NCBI RefSeq assembly: GCF_009908285.1
Contig: NZ_JAAARM010000009.1
Location: forward strand, 1-64,000
Source: Pseudomonas sp. Fl4BN1
GTDB lineage: Bacteria; Pseudomonadota; Gammaproteobacteria; Pseudomonadales; Pseudomonadaceae
Reading direction: 5' to 3'
DNA length: 64,000 nt
This document shows positions 1 to 9,114 of this stretch, piece after piece (position 1 is the stretch's first letter; every line of letters begins with the position of its first letter). The translations under genes were made by a program, and so were the position numbers. The notes under the pieces were generated by a model, which ran no database searches, was not told where the DNA came from, and saw nothing but the letters and a program-made list of their open reading frames with translations.

Positions 1-164
1 TTTTTCACCGCTTTCGACCGAGAGGATCGAATCGTTAATAAGGCTAAAACTCACTGCCTTACCAACTCCTTCTGGCTTCGATGAACTGAAGCGTAACCGC
101 TGCCGAAAACTGCGTAACTCGTTGAATCTCAAGGAGTTTTCCGTTTCGACTGCGCCGGAAGTGG
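1..164 (-). other. rRNA operon leader region (16S lies beyond the window)
   Basis: Read on the minus strand, this stretch resembles the transcribed leader that precedes 16S rRNA in Pseudomonas, including a short hairpin at 74-91 (GCTTC/GAAGC) and the TCGGTCGAAAGCGGTG segment near the edge. It follows a strong promoter at 165-200. No 16S sequence is inside the window, so the rRNA genes are inferred to start to the left of position 1. Recognition is by memory of rrn leaders, not by alignment. Confidence 0.7.
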
Positions 165-225
165 GGCGAATTATAGACGTGTAGAATCTGCCGTCAACAC
201 TTAATTTGAATTTTCTATGAATAAG
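165..225 (-). promoter_or_regulatory. rRNA operon promoter with AT-rich UP-like element
   Basis: On the minus strand a -35 box TTGACG (197 to 192) is separated by 16 bp from a perfect -10 box TATAAT (175 to 170), followed by a GC-rich discriminator (TCGCCCC). The sequence upstream of the -35 (about 199-225) is very AT-rich, as expected for an UP element that contacts the alpha subunit of RNA polymerase. This is the pattern of a strong growth-rate-controlled rRNA promoter. The start site is not exactly placed. Confidence 0.75.
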
Positions 226-252
226 ATCAAAACCCCCTGAAACAGGGGCTTT
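226..252 (-). terminator. Rho-independent terminator of the gcdHG operon
   Basis: On the minus strand a CCCCTG/CAGGGG hairpin with a three-base loop is followed by GTTTTGATC. It lies about 50 bp past the gcdG stop codon and just upstream of the rRNA promoter, so it would stop gcd transcription from running into the rrn operon. Confidence 0.6.
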
Positions 253-262
253 CGCAAGGCTA

Positions 263-293
263 TATATAGAGGGGTATTACGCACCTCTATATA
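263..293. repeat. AT-rich perfect inverted repeat downstream of gcdG
   Basis: TATATAGAGG at 263-272 is the exact reverse complement of CCTCTATATA at 284-293, with an 11-base loop. It lies between the gcdG stop and the terminator, so the gcdG mRNA would end in two consecutive hairpins. The function is unknown; mRNA 3'-end stability or a binding site are both possible. Confidence 0.5.
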
Positions 294-303
294 GAAGAGA
301 ACC

Positions 304-1524
304 CTACAGCACTCCCGACTGCCGCAACGCACCCACCGCCTCGACCGGCATCCCCAGTACCCGCTGCAGAACCTGCGCGGTGTGCTCACCTAATAGAGGA
401 GGGGCATTACGGTACTCCACTGGAGTCTCGGAGAGGCGAATCGGACTCGCCACCTGGGGCACCATCCCAGCCAATGCATGAGGCAACTCGATAGCCAGGC
501 CACGAGACACGACCTGTGGATCAGCAAACACCTGTGCCAGATCATTGATCGGCCCACAGGGCACCCCAGCCTGCTCCAGCTGGCTCACCCACTCAGCTGT
601 AGTCTTGAACACCGTCGCCTGACGAATCAGCGGAATCAACACCGCCCGATTAGCCACCCGCAGCTTATTAGTGGCAAACCGAGGATCATCCACCCACTGC
701 GGCTGACCTGCCACCTCGGCAAACTTGCGAAACTGTCCGTCGTTACCCACGGTAAGAATGAAGTCACCATCCGCCGTTGGAAAGTCCTGATAAGGAACGA
801 TATTCGGATGAGCATTACCCAGACGCTTGGGGGCAACTCCCGTCGTCAGATAGTTCATGGCCTGGTTAGCCAGACACGCGACCTGCACATCCAGCAACGC
901 CATATCAATGTGCTGCCCGCCACCACCCTGATCCCGATGAGCCAAGGCCGCCAGAACCGCCACCGTCGAATAAAGCCCCGTCAGGATATCGGTCAAGGCC
1001 ACACCGACCTTCACCGGTCCACCTCCCTCATCCCCCTCAGGTCTTCCGGTGAGACTCATCAGCCCACCCAACCCCTGGATCATGAAGTCATAACCCGCCC
1101 GCTTGGCATAGGGACCGGTCTGACCAAACCCGGTGATCGAGCAATAGATCAACTGCGAGTTAATGGCCTTGAGCGAGTCATAGTCCAAGCCATATGCCGC
1201 CAGCCCACCAACCTTGAAATTCTCGATGACAATGTCTGACTTGGCCGCCAGCTCACGCACCAGCTGCTGCCCCTCAGGACGAGTGAAGTCGATGGTCACC
1301 GACTGCTTGTTACGGTTGGCCGACAAGTAATAGGCGGCCTCGGTGGTGTTCTCGCCATACGCATCTTTAAGGAAGGGCGGCCCCCAGGCGCGCGTATCGT
1401 CACCATTGCCTGGACGCTCGACCTTGATGACCTCGGCCCCAAGGTCCGCCAGAATCTGCCCAGACCAGGGCCCAGCCAATACCCGCGACAAATCCAGTAC
1501 CCGCAGATGCGATAACGCGCCCAT
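304..1524 (-). CDS. gcdG: succinyl-CoA:glutarate CoA-transferase (CaiB/BaiF family)
   Basis: Class III CoA transferase of 406 residues. By family and context it moves CoA from succinyl-CoA to glutarate, making glutaryl-CoA for GcdH in lysine/5-aminovalerate/glutarate catabolism. Residues 8-35 form the conserved CaiB N-terminal fold (VLDLSRVLAGP), and Asp179 in VALTDILTG fits the family's nucleophilic aspartate. The start at 1524 is chosen over an upstream in-frame start at 1569 because it gives the family N-terminus (MGALSHL) and is preceded by AGGAG. It lies 13 bp after gcdH, so the two are one operon. The glutarate specificity is inferred from the gcdH neighbour; the family is clear. Confidence 0.9.
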   Translation of the reverse strand: MGALSHLRVLDLSRVLAGPWSGQILADLGAEVIKVERPGNGDDTRAWGPPFLKDAYGENTTEAAYYLSANRNKQSVTIDFTRPEGQQLVRELAAKSDIVIENFKVGGLAAYGLDYDSLKAINSQLIYCSITGFGQTGPYAKRAGYDFMIQGLGGLMSLTGRPEGDEGGGPVKVGVALTDILTGLYSTVAVLAALAHRDQGGGGQHIDMALLDVQVACLANQAMNYLTTGVAPKRLGNAHPNIVPYQDFPTADGDFILTVGNDGQFRKFAEVAGQPQWVDDPRFATNKLRVANRAVLIPLIRQATVFKTTAEWVSQLEQAGVPCGPINDLAQVFADPQVVSRGLAIELPHALAGMVPQVASPIRLSETPVEYRNAPPLLGEHTAQVLQRVLGMPVEAVGALRQSGVL

Positions 1525-1537
1525 GGTCGCTCTCCTA

Positions 1538-2719
1538 TTAATAGAACGCCTGGAGACCGGTTTGCGCACGCCCTAGAATCAGCGCATGCACGTCGTGGGT
1601 ACCTTCGTAGGTATTGACCACTTCCAGGTTCACCAGGTGGCGGGCAACCCCGAACTCATCGGAGATACCATTACCGCCCAGCATGTCACGAGCCATACGC
1701 GCGATATCAAGGGACTTGCCGCAAGAGTTGCGCTTCATGATCGAGGTGATTTCCACCGCTGCAGTGCCTTCATCCTTCATCCGTCCCAGACGCAGGCAAC
1801 CCTGAAGGGCGAGGGTGATTTCAGTTTGCATGTCCGCCAGTTTCTTCTGGATCAACTGAGTCGCAGCCAAGGGCCGACCAAACTGCTGACGATCCAGGGT
1901 GTATTGACGTGCGGTGTGCCAGCAGAACTCTGCAGCACCCAGCGCACCCCAAGAGATGCCATAACGCGCCGAGTTCAGGCAGGTGAAAGGACCTTTCAGG
2001 CCACGCACGTCCGGGAAGATGTTCTCTTCCGGTACAAATACGTTGTCCATGACGATCTCACCAGTGATCGACGCTCGCAGACCGACCTTGCCGTGGATAG
2101 CCGGAGCACTCAGGCCTTTCCAGCCCTTCTCCAGAACGAAACCCCGAATATCACCGGCGTCGTCCTTGCCCCAGACCACGAACACATCGGCGATCGGACT
2201 GTTAGTGATCCACATCTTGCTGCCAGTCAGGCTATAGCCGCCGTCCACTTTCCGCGCACGAGTAATCATCGCACCCGGGTCAGAACCATGATTCGGCTCG
2301 GTCAGACCAAAGCAACCAATCCACTCGCCAGACGCCAGTTTCGGCAAGTACTTCTGTTTTTGTGCTTCAGTCCCGAACTCGTTGATCGGCACCATTACCA
2401 GGGACGACTGCACGCTCATCATCGAACGGTAGCCGGAATCCACACGCTCCACTTCACGAGCGATCAGGCCATAGCACACGTAGTTCAAGCCACTGCCACC
2501 GTATTGCTCTGGAATGGTCGCCCCCAGCAGTCCGATCTCACCCATCTCACGGAAGATGGCTGGATCAGTCTTCTCATGACGGAAAGCTTCCAGAACCCGC
2601 GGCGCCAACTTGCCCAGGGCGAACTGCTCGGCACTGTCGCGAACCATGCGCTCTTCTTCGGTGAGTTGCTGGTCCAGCAGAAGGGGATCGATCCAGTTGA
2701 AGCTTGCTTTGCCGCCCAT
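1538..2719 (-). CDS. gcdH: glutaryl-CoA dehydrogenase
   Basis: Flavoprotein of the acyl-CoA dehydrogenase superfamily (393 residues, normal length). It oxidises and decarboxylates glutaryl-CoA to crotonyl-CoA with FAD and passes electrons to ETF. The C-terminal motif [15 protein letters not shown] carries the catalytic base, here Glu372. [13 protein letters not shown] in the first half is the flavin/substrate-binding signature. The gene is first in an operon with the CoA transferase and is transcribed divergently from a LysR regulator 158 bp away, which is the typical Pseudomonas glutarate locus. Confidence 0.95.
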   Translation of the reverse strand: MGGKASFNWIDPLLLDQQLTEEERMVRDSAEQFALGKLAPRVLEAFRHEKTDPAIFREMGEIGLLGATIPEQYGGSGLNYVCYGLIAREVERVDSGYRSMMSVQSSLVMVPINEFGTEAQKQKYLPKLASGEWIGCFGLTEPNHGSDPGAMITRARKVDGGYSLTGSKMWITNSPIADVFVVWGKDDAGDIRGFVLEKGWKGLSAPAIHGKVGLRASITGEIVMDNVFVPEENIFPDVRGLKGPFTCLNSARYGISWGALGAAEFCWHTARQYTLDRQQFGRPLAATQLIQKKLADMQTEITLALQGCLRLGRMKDEGTAAVEITSIMKRNSCGKSLDIARMARDMLGGNGISDEFGVARHLVNLEVVNTYEGTHDVHALILGRAQTGLQAFY

Positions 2720-2818
2720 GAGTAAGTCCTCGTGAATTAGGTCAACTATCGTGAGCTGATCCTAGGCGCAGCTGGAGCCCCCAGGCAAACGAGGATTTCG
2801 CATATTGTTGTGCTAATT

Positions 2819-2868
2819 TCTCACTCCGTAATGGCAAAAAGTGCCTTTTACAGCCTCCATTAGTGAGA
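2819..2868. promoter_or_regulatory. candidate LysR operator between gcdH and its regulator
   Basis: In the 158 bp divergent region, TCTCACT at 2819-2825 is matched by its inverse AGTGAGA at 2862-2868. Between them GGCA-N5-TGCC (2833-2845) is a smaller dyad of the size LysR proteins often bind. Location and symmetry fit an operator shared by gcdH and the regulator. Which dyad is used cannot be told from sequence. Confidence 0.35.
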
Positions 2869-2877
2869 TAGCCGTAC

Positions 2878-3777
2878 ATGCGCAGAAAGATCCCCAGCAC
2901 CGCCGCCCTTATCAGCTTCGAAGCCGCCGCTCGCCACGAGAGCTTTACCAAGGCCGCGCAGGAGCTTTCCTTGACTCAGGGCGCCGTCTGCCGGCAGATC
3001 GCCAGCCTGGAAGAGTTTCTCAGCGTGGAACTCTTCCGACGTTCACGACGCGGAGTCAAACTCACCGAGGCAGGCCTGTCCTATAGCCGCCGGGTGGCCA
3101 CTCAACTGGATGCGGTGGAGCGCGACACGCTTTCAGTCATGGGGCAACAGGGTGCCAACGTCATTGAGCTAGCGGTGGTTCCAACCTTCGGCACCCAGTG
3201 GCTCTTGCCACGCCTCAAGGACTTCCAGCAGCAACACCCCGAAGTCACGGTCAACCTGACCAACCGCACGCGCCCTTTTCTGTTTGCCGACACGCCCTTC
3301 GACGCCGCCATCTACTTCGGCGATGCCGACTGGTCCGGCACCCAGTCCCACCGCCTGATGGGCGAGAATCCCATGCCGGTGTGCAGCCCGGAAATGCTGG
3401 GCAACAACGGCCAATTAAGCGCCACAGCCATTGCCGAGTTGCCGCTACTACAACAGACCACGCGCCCCTACGCCTGGAGACAATGGTTCAACTCCCAACA
3501 GTTGAACATCCCCCGCGACATGACAGGTCCGCGCTACGAGCTATTCTCCATGCTCGCCCAGGCTGCCATGCACGATATGGGCATCGCGCTGATTCCTCCC
3601 TTCCTTATTCAGCGCGAACTGGCAGAGAAACGCCTGGTGATCGCCAACCCTCAGGCGCTGTCGAGCATCAAGGCGTATTACCTGATCATTCCCGAGCGCA
3701 AGGTGGAATCGGCCTCTTTGCGGGCATTCCGCGATTGGCTGGTGAACCAGGCGAATAGCTACAACCTAGAGCAGTAG
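2878..3777 (+). CDS. gcdR: LysR-family regulator of glutarate catabolism
   Basis: LysR-type transcriptional regulator of 299 residues. An N-terminal winged helix-turn-helix spans about residues 6-62 (ALISFEAAARHESFTKAAQ, then LTQGAVCRQIASLE). The effector-binding domain starts near residue 95. It is divergent from gcdH-gcdG, and in Pseudomonas putida the LysR protein at this position (GcdR) activates gcdHG in response to glutarate. The family is certain; the name rests on context. It probably also controls its own promoter through the shared region. Confidence 0.8.
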   Translation: MRRKIPSTAALISFEAAARHESFTKAAQELSLTQGAVCRQIASLEEFLSVELFRRSRRGVKLTEAGLSYSRRVATQLDAVERDTLSVMGQQGANVIELAVVPTFGTQWLLPRLKDFQQQHPEVTVNLTNRTRPFLFADTPFDAAIYFGDADWSGTQSHRLMGENPMPVCSPEMLGNNGQLSATAIAELPLLQQTTRPYAWRQWFNSQQLNIPRDMTGPRYELFSMLAQAAMHDMGIALIPPFLIQRELAEKRLVIANPQALSSIKAYYLIIPERKVESASLRAFRDWLVNQANSYNLEQ

Positions 3778-4228
3778 GGGCCCACGGCGATTAGCTGACC
3801 CAGTAGTCAAATAAAATAAAGCACTACAGATATAATTATTTGTCGCATTTAGACAGACTGTACCGACACCTTGCACAATCGTCCTACAAGCGCCTAACCA
3901 CGCGGCTTGTAGGGTTTATTGAGAGGTAATGCAGGACTATTCACACCTCCGATGAGAAAAATCTTGATTTCAAGGCCTAGGCCTTGAAAGGCACGGCTTA
4001 CAAGGGTTTAACCCGGTACGTTGCGACATTCGGTCACGGGGTGACTTGTAGTTAATTTTCCGTCACTAGTCAGAATCCCTTGAAGGCCTCAAAGTTCGCC
4101 TGCAAAATGCCGCGCCCCGCTGTGATTTCAGCGGGATCGTGCTGATCGGCCGCCCCAGTTGCACCCTCCGCAGTGCACTGGCCTTCTAAGAAAGATCGAA
4201 AGCAATAAGATCAAGCAGGAGATTTGAC
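3778..4228. other. 451 bp intergenic region upstream of pntAA
   Basis: No convincing ORF. It contains an AT-rich stretch (3810-3850), a perfect 22-bp palindrome at 3968-3989 and a related imperfect dyad at 4079-4096 with the same CTTGAAGGCCT core. A GGAG ribosome-binding site precedes the GTG start of pntAA. The long leader and the dyads suggest regulation of the pnt operon, but no known operator was recognised. Confidence 0.5.
3968..3989. repeat. perfect 22-bp palindrome upstream of pntAA
   Basis: The half-site TTTCAAGGCCT is followed immediately by its exact reverse complement AGGCCTTGAAA. There is no T-tract after it, so it is not a typical terminator. A weaker copy of the core (CTTGAAGGCCTCAAAG) lies about 105 bp downstream. 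It could be an operator or a chance dyad; no regulator is identified. Confidence 0.5.
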
Positions 4229-5350
4229 GTGCACATTGGTGTTCCTCTCGAAACCCAGACGGGTGAAACACGGGTTGCTGCAACCCCGGAAACCATCAAG
4301 AAGCTGATCGGCCAGGGTCATAAAGTCACTGTGCAAAGCGGCGCCGGCATTAACGCCAGCGTGGTCGACAGTGCCTATGAAGCGGCAGGGGCAACCATTG
4401 GCAGCGCCAACGATGCCTTTGGCGCTGAACTGATCCTCAAGGTAGTAGCCCCGAGCGACGCAGAGCTGACGCTGATCAAGAGCGGCACTGTGTTGGTAGG
4501 CATGCTCAATCCGTTCAGCAACGAGACCATTGCCAAGCTGGCCGAGTGCGGGATCACCGCCTTTGCCCTGGAAGCCGCGCCACGCACTTCCCGGGCCCAG
4601 AGCCTGGATGTGCTTTCATCCCAGGCCAACATTGCCGGCTACAAGGCTGTGCTGCTGGCAGCCCACTACTACCCACGCTTCATGCCGATGTTGATGACTG
4701 CCGCCGGTACCGTGAAAGCCGCCCGCGTGCTGATTCTTGGCGCCGGTGTTGCAGGTTTGCAGGCCATCGCCACGGCCAAACGCCTGGGAGCGGTGATCGA
4801 GGCCTCAGACGTGCGCCCGGCAGTGAAGGAGCAGATCGAGTCCCTGGGAGCCAAGTTCGTTGATGTGCCTTACGAGACCGATGAAGAGCGCGAGTGCGCC
4901 GTTGGTGTCGGCGGTTATGCCCGCCCCATGCCGGCCAGCTGGATGCAGCGCCAGGCCCTGGCGGTGCATGAGCGCGCCAAGCAGGCCGATATCGTCATCA
5001 CCACCGCGCTGATTCCGGGCCGCAAGGCGCCGACGCTGCTGAGCGCCGAGACCGTAGCCCAGATGAAGCCCGGCTCCGTGGTCATCGACCTGGCTGCCGC
5101 CCAAGGCGGCAACTGCCCGCTGACCGTGGCTGACCAGGTGGTGGTCGAGAACGGCGTGACGATTGCCGGTCCCACCAACCTGGCCGGCGCGGTAGCCGCT
5201 GATGCCTCGGCGCTGTATGCCCGCAACCTGCTGGACTTCCTGAAGCTTGTCTTCACCAAAGAAGGGCAGTTCGAAGTCAACCTCGAAGACGACATCGTCG
5301 CCGCGTGCCTGATGTGCCGCGACGGCCAAGTCATCCGCAAAAACGCCTAA
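4229..5350 (+). CDS. pntAA: NAD(P) transhydrogenase subunit alpha, soluble part (PntAA)
   Basis: NAD(H)-binding domain I of the proton-translocating transhydrogenase, which uses the proton gradient to move hydride from NADH to NADP+. The protein has 373 residues. ILGAGVAGLQA (about 169-179) is the dinucleotide-binding loop, and the N-terminal MHIGVPLET is the alanine dehydrogenase/PntA fold. The start is GTG, preceded by AGCAGGAG at a good distance. In this lineage the alpha subunit is split, and the membrane part is the next gene, 15 bp downstream. First gene of pntAA-pntAB-pntB. Confidence 0.95.
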   Translation: MHIGVPLETQTGETRVAATPETIKKLIGQGHKVTVQSGAGINASVVDSAYEAAGATIGSANDAFGAELILKVVAPSDAELTLIKSGTVLVGMLNPFSNETIAKLAECGITAFALEAAPRTSRAQSLDVLSSQANIAGYKAVLLAAHYYPRFMPMLMTAAGTVKAARVLILGAGVAGLQAIATAKRLGAVIEASDVRPAVKEQIESLGAKFVDVPYETDEERECAVGVGGYARPMPASWMQRQALAVHERAKQADIVITTALIPGRKAPTLLSAETVAQMKPGSVVIDLAAAQGGNCPLTVADQVVVENGVTIAGPTNLAGAVAADASALYARNLLDFLKLVFTKEGQFEVNLEDDIVAACLMCRDGQVIRKNA

Positions 5351-5365
5351 GCAGGGATTCAGACG

Positions 5366-5686
5366 ATGGAAGAGCTTATCTCCCCCGGTATCTACAACCT
5401 GATCATCTTTGTACTGGCGATCTATGTCGGTTACCACGTGGTCTGGAACGTCACACCCGCACTGCACACGCCTTTGATGGCGGTGACCAATGCCATTTCC
5501 GCGATCGTCATCGTCGGCGCCATGCTGGCCGCCGCCCTGACCGTGACCCCGCTGGGCAAGACCATGGGCACCCTGGCCGTGGCCCTGGCTGCGGTCAACG
5601 TGTTTGGTGGTTTCCTGGTCACCCGCCGGATGCTTGAGATGTTCAAGAAAAAAGCCCCGAAAGCAAAAGAAGAGGCGCCCAAGTAA
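5366..5686 (+). CDS. pntAB: NAD(P) transhydrogenase subunit alpha, membrane part (PntAB)
   Basis: Small inner-membrane protein of 106 residues with three hydrophobic helices and a lysine-rich C-terminal tail. It corresponds to the C-terminal membrane part of E. coli PntA, encoded separately here as in other pseudomonads. Its stop codon overlaps the pntB start by one base (TAATG), implying translational coupling. It forms part of the proton channel with the membrane domain of PntB. Confidence 0.93.
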   Translation: MEELISPGIYNLIIFVLAIYVGYHVVWNVTPALHTPLMAVTNAISAIVIVGAMLAAALTVTPLGKTMGTLAVALAAVNVFGGFLVTRRMLEMFKKKAPKAKEEAPK

Positions 5687-7122
5687 TGAGCATGAACCTG
5701 GTAACGACGCTCTACCTGATCGCGTCCATCTGCTTCATCCAGGCCCTCAAAGGCCTGTCGCACCCCACCACGTCCCGTCGCGGCAACCTGTTTGGCATGC
5801 TGGGCATGGCACTGGCGGTACTGACCACCATCGGCCTCATCTATAAGCTGGGCGCCGAACTGGCCACCGCCGGTATCGGCTACGTGATCGTCGGCCTGCT
5901 GATCGGCGGTACCGCCGGTTCGATCATGGCCAAGCGCGTCGAGATGACCAAGATGCCGGAGCTGGTAGCCTTCATGCACAGCATGATCGGCCTGGCTGCG
6001 GTGTTTATTGCCATTGCTGCGGTGGTCGAACCTCAGTCCCTGGGCATCGTCAAACACCTGGGCGACTCAATCCCGGCCGGCAACCGCCTGGAGCTGTTCC
6101 TTGGTGCGGCCATCGGTGCAATCACCTTCTCCGGTTCGGTGATCGCCTTCGGCAAACTGTCGGGCAAGTACAAGTTCCGCCTGTTCCAGGGCGCACCAGT
6201 ACAGTTCGCCGGGCAGCACAAGCTGAACCTGGTGCTGGGCCTGGCCACCCTGGGCCTGGGCGTAACCTTCATGTTCACCGGCAACCTGGGCGCTTTCGCC
6301 CTGATGCTGGCCCTGGCCTTCGTCATGGGCGTGCTGATCATCATCCCGATCGGCGGCGCCGATATGCCGGTGGTGGTGTCGATGCTCAACAGCTACTCGG
6401 GCTGGGCAGCAGCGGGGATCGGCTTCTCCCTGAACAACTCAATGCTGATCATCGCTGGCTCCCTGGTAGGCTCCAGCGGTGCCATCCTCTCGTACATCAT
6501 GTGCAAGGCGATGAACCGTTCGTTCTTCAACGTACTGCTCGGTGGTTTCGGCAACACCGCCGACGCCGCAGGACCTGCTGGCTCGAAAGAAGCCCGCCCG
6601 GTGAAATCTGGTTCGGCTGACGACGCAACCTTCCTGCTGACCAATGCTGACACTGTGATCATCGTTCCCGGCTACGGCCTGGCGGTGGCCCGGGCCCAGC
6701 ATGCGCTGAAGGAGTTGACCGAGAAGTTGACCCACCGCGGCGTGACCGTGAAGTACGCGATTCACCCCGTAGCGGGTCGCATGCCCGGCCACATGAACGT
6801 GCTACTGGCCGAGGCCGAAGTGCCTTACGACCAGGTGTTCGAGATGGAAGACATCAACTCCGAGTTCGGCCAGGCCGACGTGGTGCTGGTACTGGGCGCC
6901 AACGACGTGGTCAACCCGGCGGCGAAGAACGATCCGAAATCGCCCATCGCCGGCATGCCGATTCTCGAGGCCTTCAAGGCCAAGACCATCATCGTCAACA
7001 AGCGCTCCATGGCCAGCGGTTATGCCGGCCTGGACAACGAACTGTTCTACCTCGACAAAACCATGATGGTCTTCGGCGACGCGAAGAAAGTCATCGAGGA
7101 CATGGTCAAGGCCGTCGAGTAA
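5686..7122 (+). CDS. pntB: NAD(P) transhydrogenase subunit beta
   Basis: Membrane subunit of 478 residues. The first ~270 residues hold several transmembrane helices that line the proton path. The C-terminal domain from about residue 310 (VPGYGLAVARAQHAL, then HPVAGRMPGHMNVLLAEA, GANDVVNPAA) is the NADP(H)-binding domain III with its conserved signatures. Starts with ATG overlapping the pntAB stop; a second in-frame ATG two codons on is possible. Last gene of the operon, followed by a strong terminator. Confidence 0.96.
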   Translation: MSMNLVTTLYLIASICFIQALKGLSHPTTSRRGNLFGMLGMALAVLTTIGLIYKLGAELATAGIGYVIVGLLIGGTAGSIMAKRVEMTKMPELVAFMHSMIGLAAVFIAIAAVVEPQSLGIVKHLGDSIPAGNRLELFLGAAIGAITFSGSVIAFGKLSGKYKFRLFQGAPVQFAGQHKLNLVLGLATLGLGVTFMFTGNLGAFALMLALAFVMGVLIIIPIGGADMPVVVSMLNSYSGWAAAGIGFSLNNSMLIIAGSLVGSSGAILSYIMCKAMNRSFFNVLLGGFGNTADAAGPAGSKEARPVKSGSADDATFLLTNADTVIIVPGYGLAVARAQHALKELTEKLTHRGVTVKYAIHPVAGRMPGHMNVLLAEAEVPYDQVFEMEDINSEFGQADVVLVLGANDVVNPAAKNDPKSPIAGMPILEAFKAKTIIVNKRSMASGYAGLDNELFYLDKTMMVFGDAKKVIEDMVKAVE

Positions 7123-7143
7123 CCCTGCCGTAGCGCAATACCC

Positions 7144-7176
7144 AAAACCTCAGTCTTTAGTAGGCTGGGGTTTTTT
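7144..7176 (+). terminator. Rho-independent terminator after pntB
   Basis: AACCTCAGTC at 7146-7155 pairs with GGCTGGGGTT at 7163-7172 (two G-U pairs), with a seven-base loop and a T-rich tail. It lies about 20 bp after the pntB stop. Confidence 0.9.
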
Positions 7177-7301
7177 ATTTACCCCACAAAGCCGACAGAA
7201 GGCTCTAGATCAGGGCCTTTCATTCGACCTTTGTCGCGGGGCGTTTTTTTTTGAAATCACTAGACTGCGCTTCTTGCTTTCGTTGCCCGAGATAACAATC
7301 C

Positions 7302-8795
7302 ATGTACCGTGATCGTATCCGCTTGCCTTCGTTGTTGGATAAGGTGATGAGCGCCGCCGATGCTGCCGCTCTGATCGAGGACGGCATGACCGTCGGCATG
7401 AGCGGTTTTACCCGCGCCGGTGAAGCCAAGGCCGTCCCCCATGCCCTGGCCGAACGGGCCAAGGTAACGCCGCTTAAAATCAGCCTGATGACCGGCGCCA
7501 GCCTGGGCAACGACCTGGACAAGCAACTCACCGAGGCCGGCGTCCTGGCCCGGCGCATGCCGTTCCAGGTGGACAGCACCCTGCGCAAGGCGATCAACGC
7601 CGGCGAGGTGATGTTCATCGACCAGCACCTGTCGGAAACCGTCGAGCAACTGCGTAACCAGCAGCTCAAGCTACCGGATATCGCGGTGATCGAAGCTGTG
7701 GCCATCACTGAGCAGGGGCATATCGTGCCGACCACGTCGGTGGGTAACTCCGCCAGCTTCGCGATCTTCGCCAAGCAGGTGATCGTCGAGATCAACCTGG
7801 CGCACAATCCGAACCTGGAAGGCCTGCACGACATCTATATCCCGACCTATCGTCCGACCCGCACACCAATCCCGCTGGTGAAGGTCGACGATCGCATCGG
7901 TAGCACCGCGATTCCGATTCCTGCGGAAAAGATCGTCGCCATTGTCATCACCAACCAGTCCGACTCACCGTCCACGGTATCGACCCCGGACAGCGAGACC
8001 CAGGGCATTGCCAATCACCTGATCGACTTCCTCAAGCAGGAAGTGGATGCCGGGCGCATGAGCAATAAGCTCGGTCCGCTGCAGGCGGGTATCGGCAACA
8101 TTGCCAACGCGGTGATGTGCGGCCTGATCGATTCCCCCTTCGAAAACCTGACCATGTACTCCGAAGTGCTGCAGGACTCGACCTTCGACCTGATCGATGC
8201 CGGCAAGCTGAGCTTCGCCTCCGGCAGCTCCATCACGCTGTCGAGCCGACGCAATGCCGACGTGTTCGGCAACCTGGAGCGCTACAAGGACAAACTGGTG
8301 CTGCGTCCCCAGGAGATTTCCAACCATCCGGAAGTGGTGCGCCGCCTGGGCATTATCGGGATCAACACCGCGCTGGAGTTCGACATCTACGGCAACGTCA
8401 ACTCCACCCACGTCTGCGGCACGCGGATGATGAATGGCATCGGCGGTTCCGGCGACTTCGCCCGCAACGCGCATCTGGCGATCTTCGTCACCAAATCGAT
8501 TGCCAAAGGCGGAGCCATATCCAGCGTGGTACCGATGGTCAGCCATGTGGACCACACCGAGCATGACGTCGACATCCTGGTGACCGAGATCGGCCTGGCT
8601 GACCTGCGTGGCCTGGCGCCGCGGGAGCGGGCACGGGTAATCATCGACAACTGCGTGCATCCAGCCTACCGCGACGCGCTGAATGACTACTTCACCAAGG
8701 CCTGCGCCCTGGGTGGTCATACGCCACACATCCTGCGCGAAGCCCTGAGCTGGCACATCAACCTGGAAGAAACCGGGAAAATGCTCGCCGAGTAA
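7302..8795 (+). CDS. acetyl-CoA hydrolase/transferase family protein (CoA transferase)
   Basis: Class I CoA transferase of 497 residues, the length of succinyl-CoA:acetate CoA-transferases. GIGGSGDF near residue 379 is the conserved CoA-binding loop, and Glu288 in MYSEVLQD aligns by motif with the glutamate that forms the acyl-enzyme intermediate. Likely reactions are succinyl-CoA plus acetate to acetyl-CoA plus succinate, or related CoA exchange. Single gene; no other CoA gene adjoins it. The exact donor and acceptor cannot be read from sequence. Confidence 0.88.
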   Translation: MYRDRIRLPSLLDKVMSAADAAALIEDGMTVGMSGFTRAGEAKAVPHALAERAKVTPLKISLMTGASLGNDLDKQLTEAGVLARRMPFQVDSTLRKAINAGEVMFIDQHLSETVEQLRNQQLKLPDIAVIEAVAITEQGHIVPTTSVGNSASFAIFAKQVIVEINLAHNPNLEGLHDIYIPTYRPTRTPIPLVKVDDRIGSTAIPIPAEKIVAIVITNQSDSPSTVSTPDSETQGIANHLIDFLKQEVDAGRMSNKLGPLQAGIGNIANAVMCGLIDSPFENLTMYSEVLQDSTFDLIDAGKLSFASGSSITLSSRRNADVFGNLERYKDKLVLRPQEISNHPEVVRRLGIIGINTALEFDIYGNVNSTHVCGTRMMNGIGGSGDFARNAHLAIFVTKSIAKGGAISSVVPMVSHVDHTEHDVDILVTEIGLADLRGLAPRERARVIIDNCVHPAYRDALNDYFTKACALGGHTPHILREALSWHINLEETGKMLAE

Positions 8796-9114
8796 TTGAT
8801 ACAGTTGGCAGCTGACGCAAACACAGTTTCGTCAGCCTGCCGACCACTCGCCACAAACCTGAAAAAACTGTACTGCTGTACTGGTTGATTTCCCTTCCTA
8901 GCACACCATTCCTCAGTCAAAAACAACAGAAACGCACCAATATAGTGCCGACAGGTACAGTTGCGCCATTTCTGAACAGTACAGCCCCTATAAACAGTTA
9001 ACTGGCCCATCACAATACAGATGAACTGTATCTACAGAGTCTTGCGTCGGAGGAGGATCATGGGCACCAGTTAAACCACTACCTAATCCCGCCACAAGCG
9101 GAAGGATGCACATC
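8796..9114. promoter_or_regulatory. upstream region with an array of CTGTAC/GTACAG motifs
   Basis: This 319 bp gap is dense in one short motif. CTGTACTG occurs twice in direct tandem (8868-8883). GTACAG occurs at 8955-8960 and 8979-8984 (24 bp apart). A CAGTTAACTG dyad is at 8995-9004, and ATACAG/CTGTAT is an inverted pair at 9015-9031. Related half-sites (ACAGTT) lie near 8801 and 8823. The arrangement is that of multiple binding sites for a repressor or activator; MocR/GntR proteins bind comparable direct repeats, but the regulator is unknown. Confidence 0.5.

Noticed and set aside
201..389. 62-codon ORF near the left edge
   Set aside because: Crosses the terminator and the 3' end of gcdG; no ribosome-binding site or similarity.
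1586..2725. 379-codon open frame antisense to gcdH
   Set aside because: Overlaps the conserved dehydrogenase entirely; no family features.
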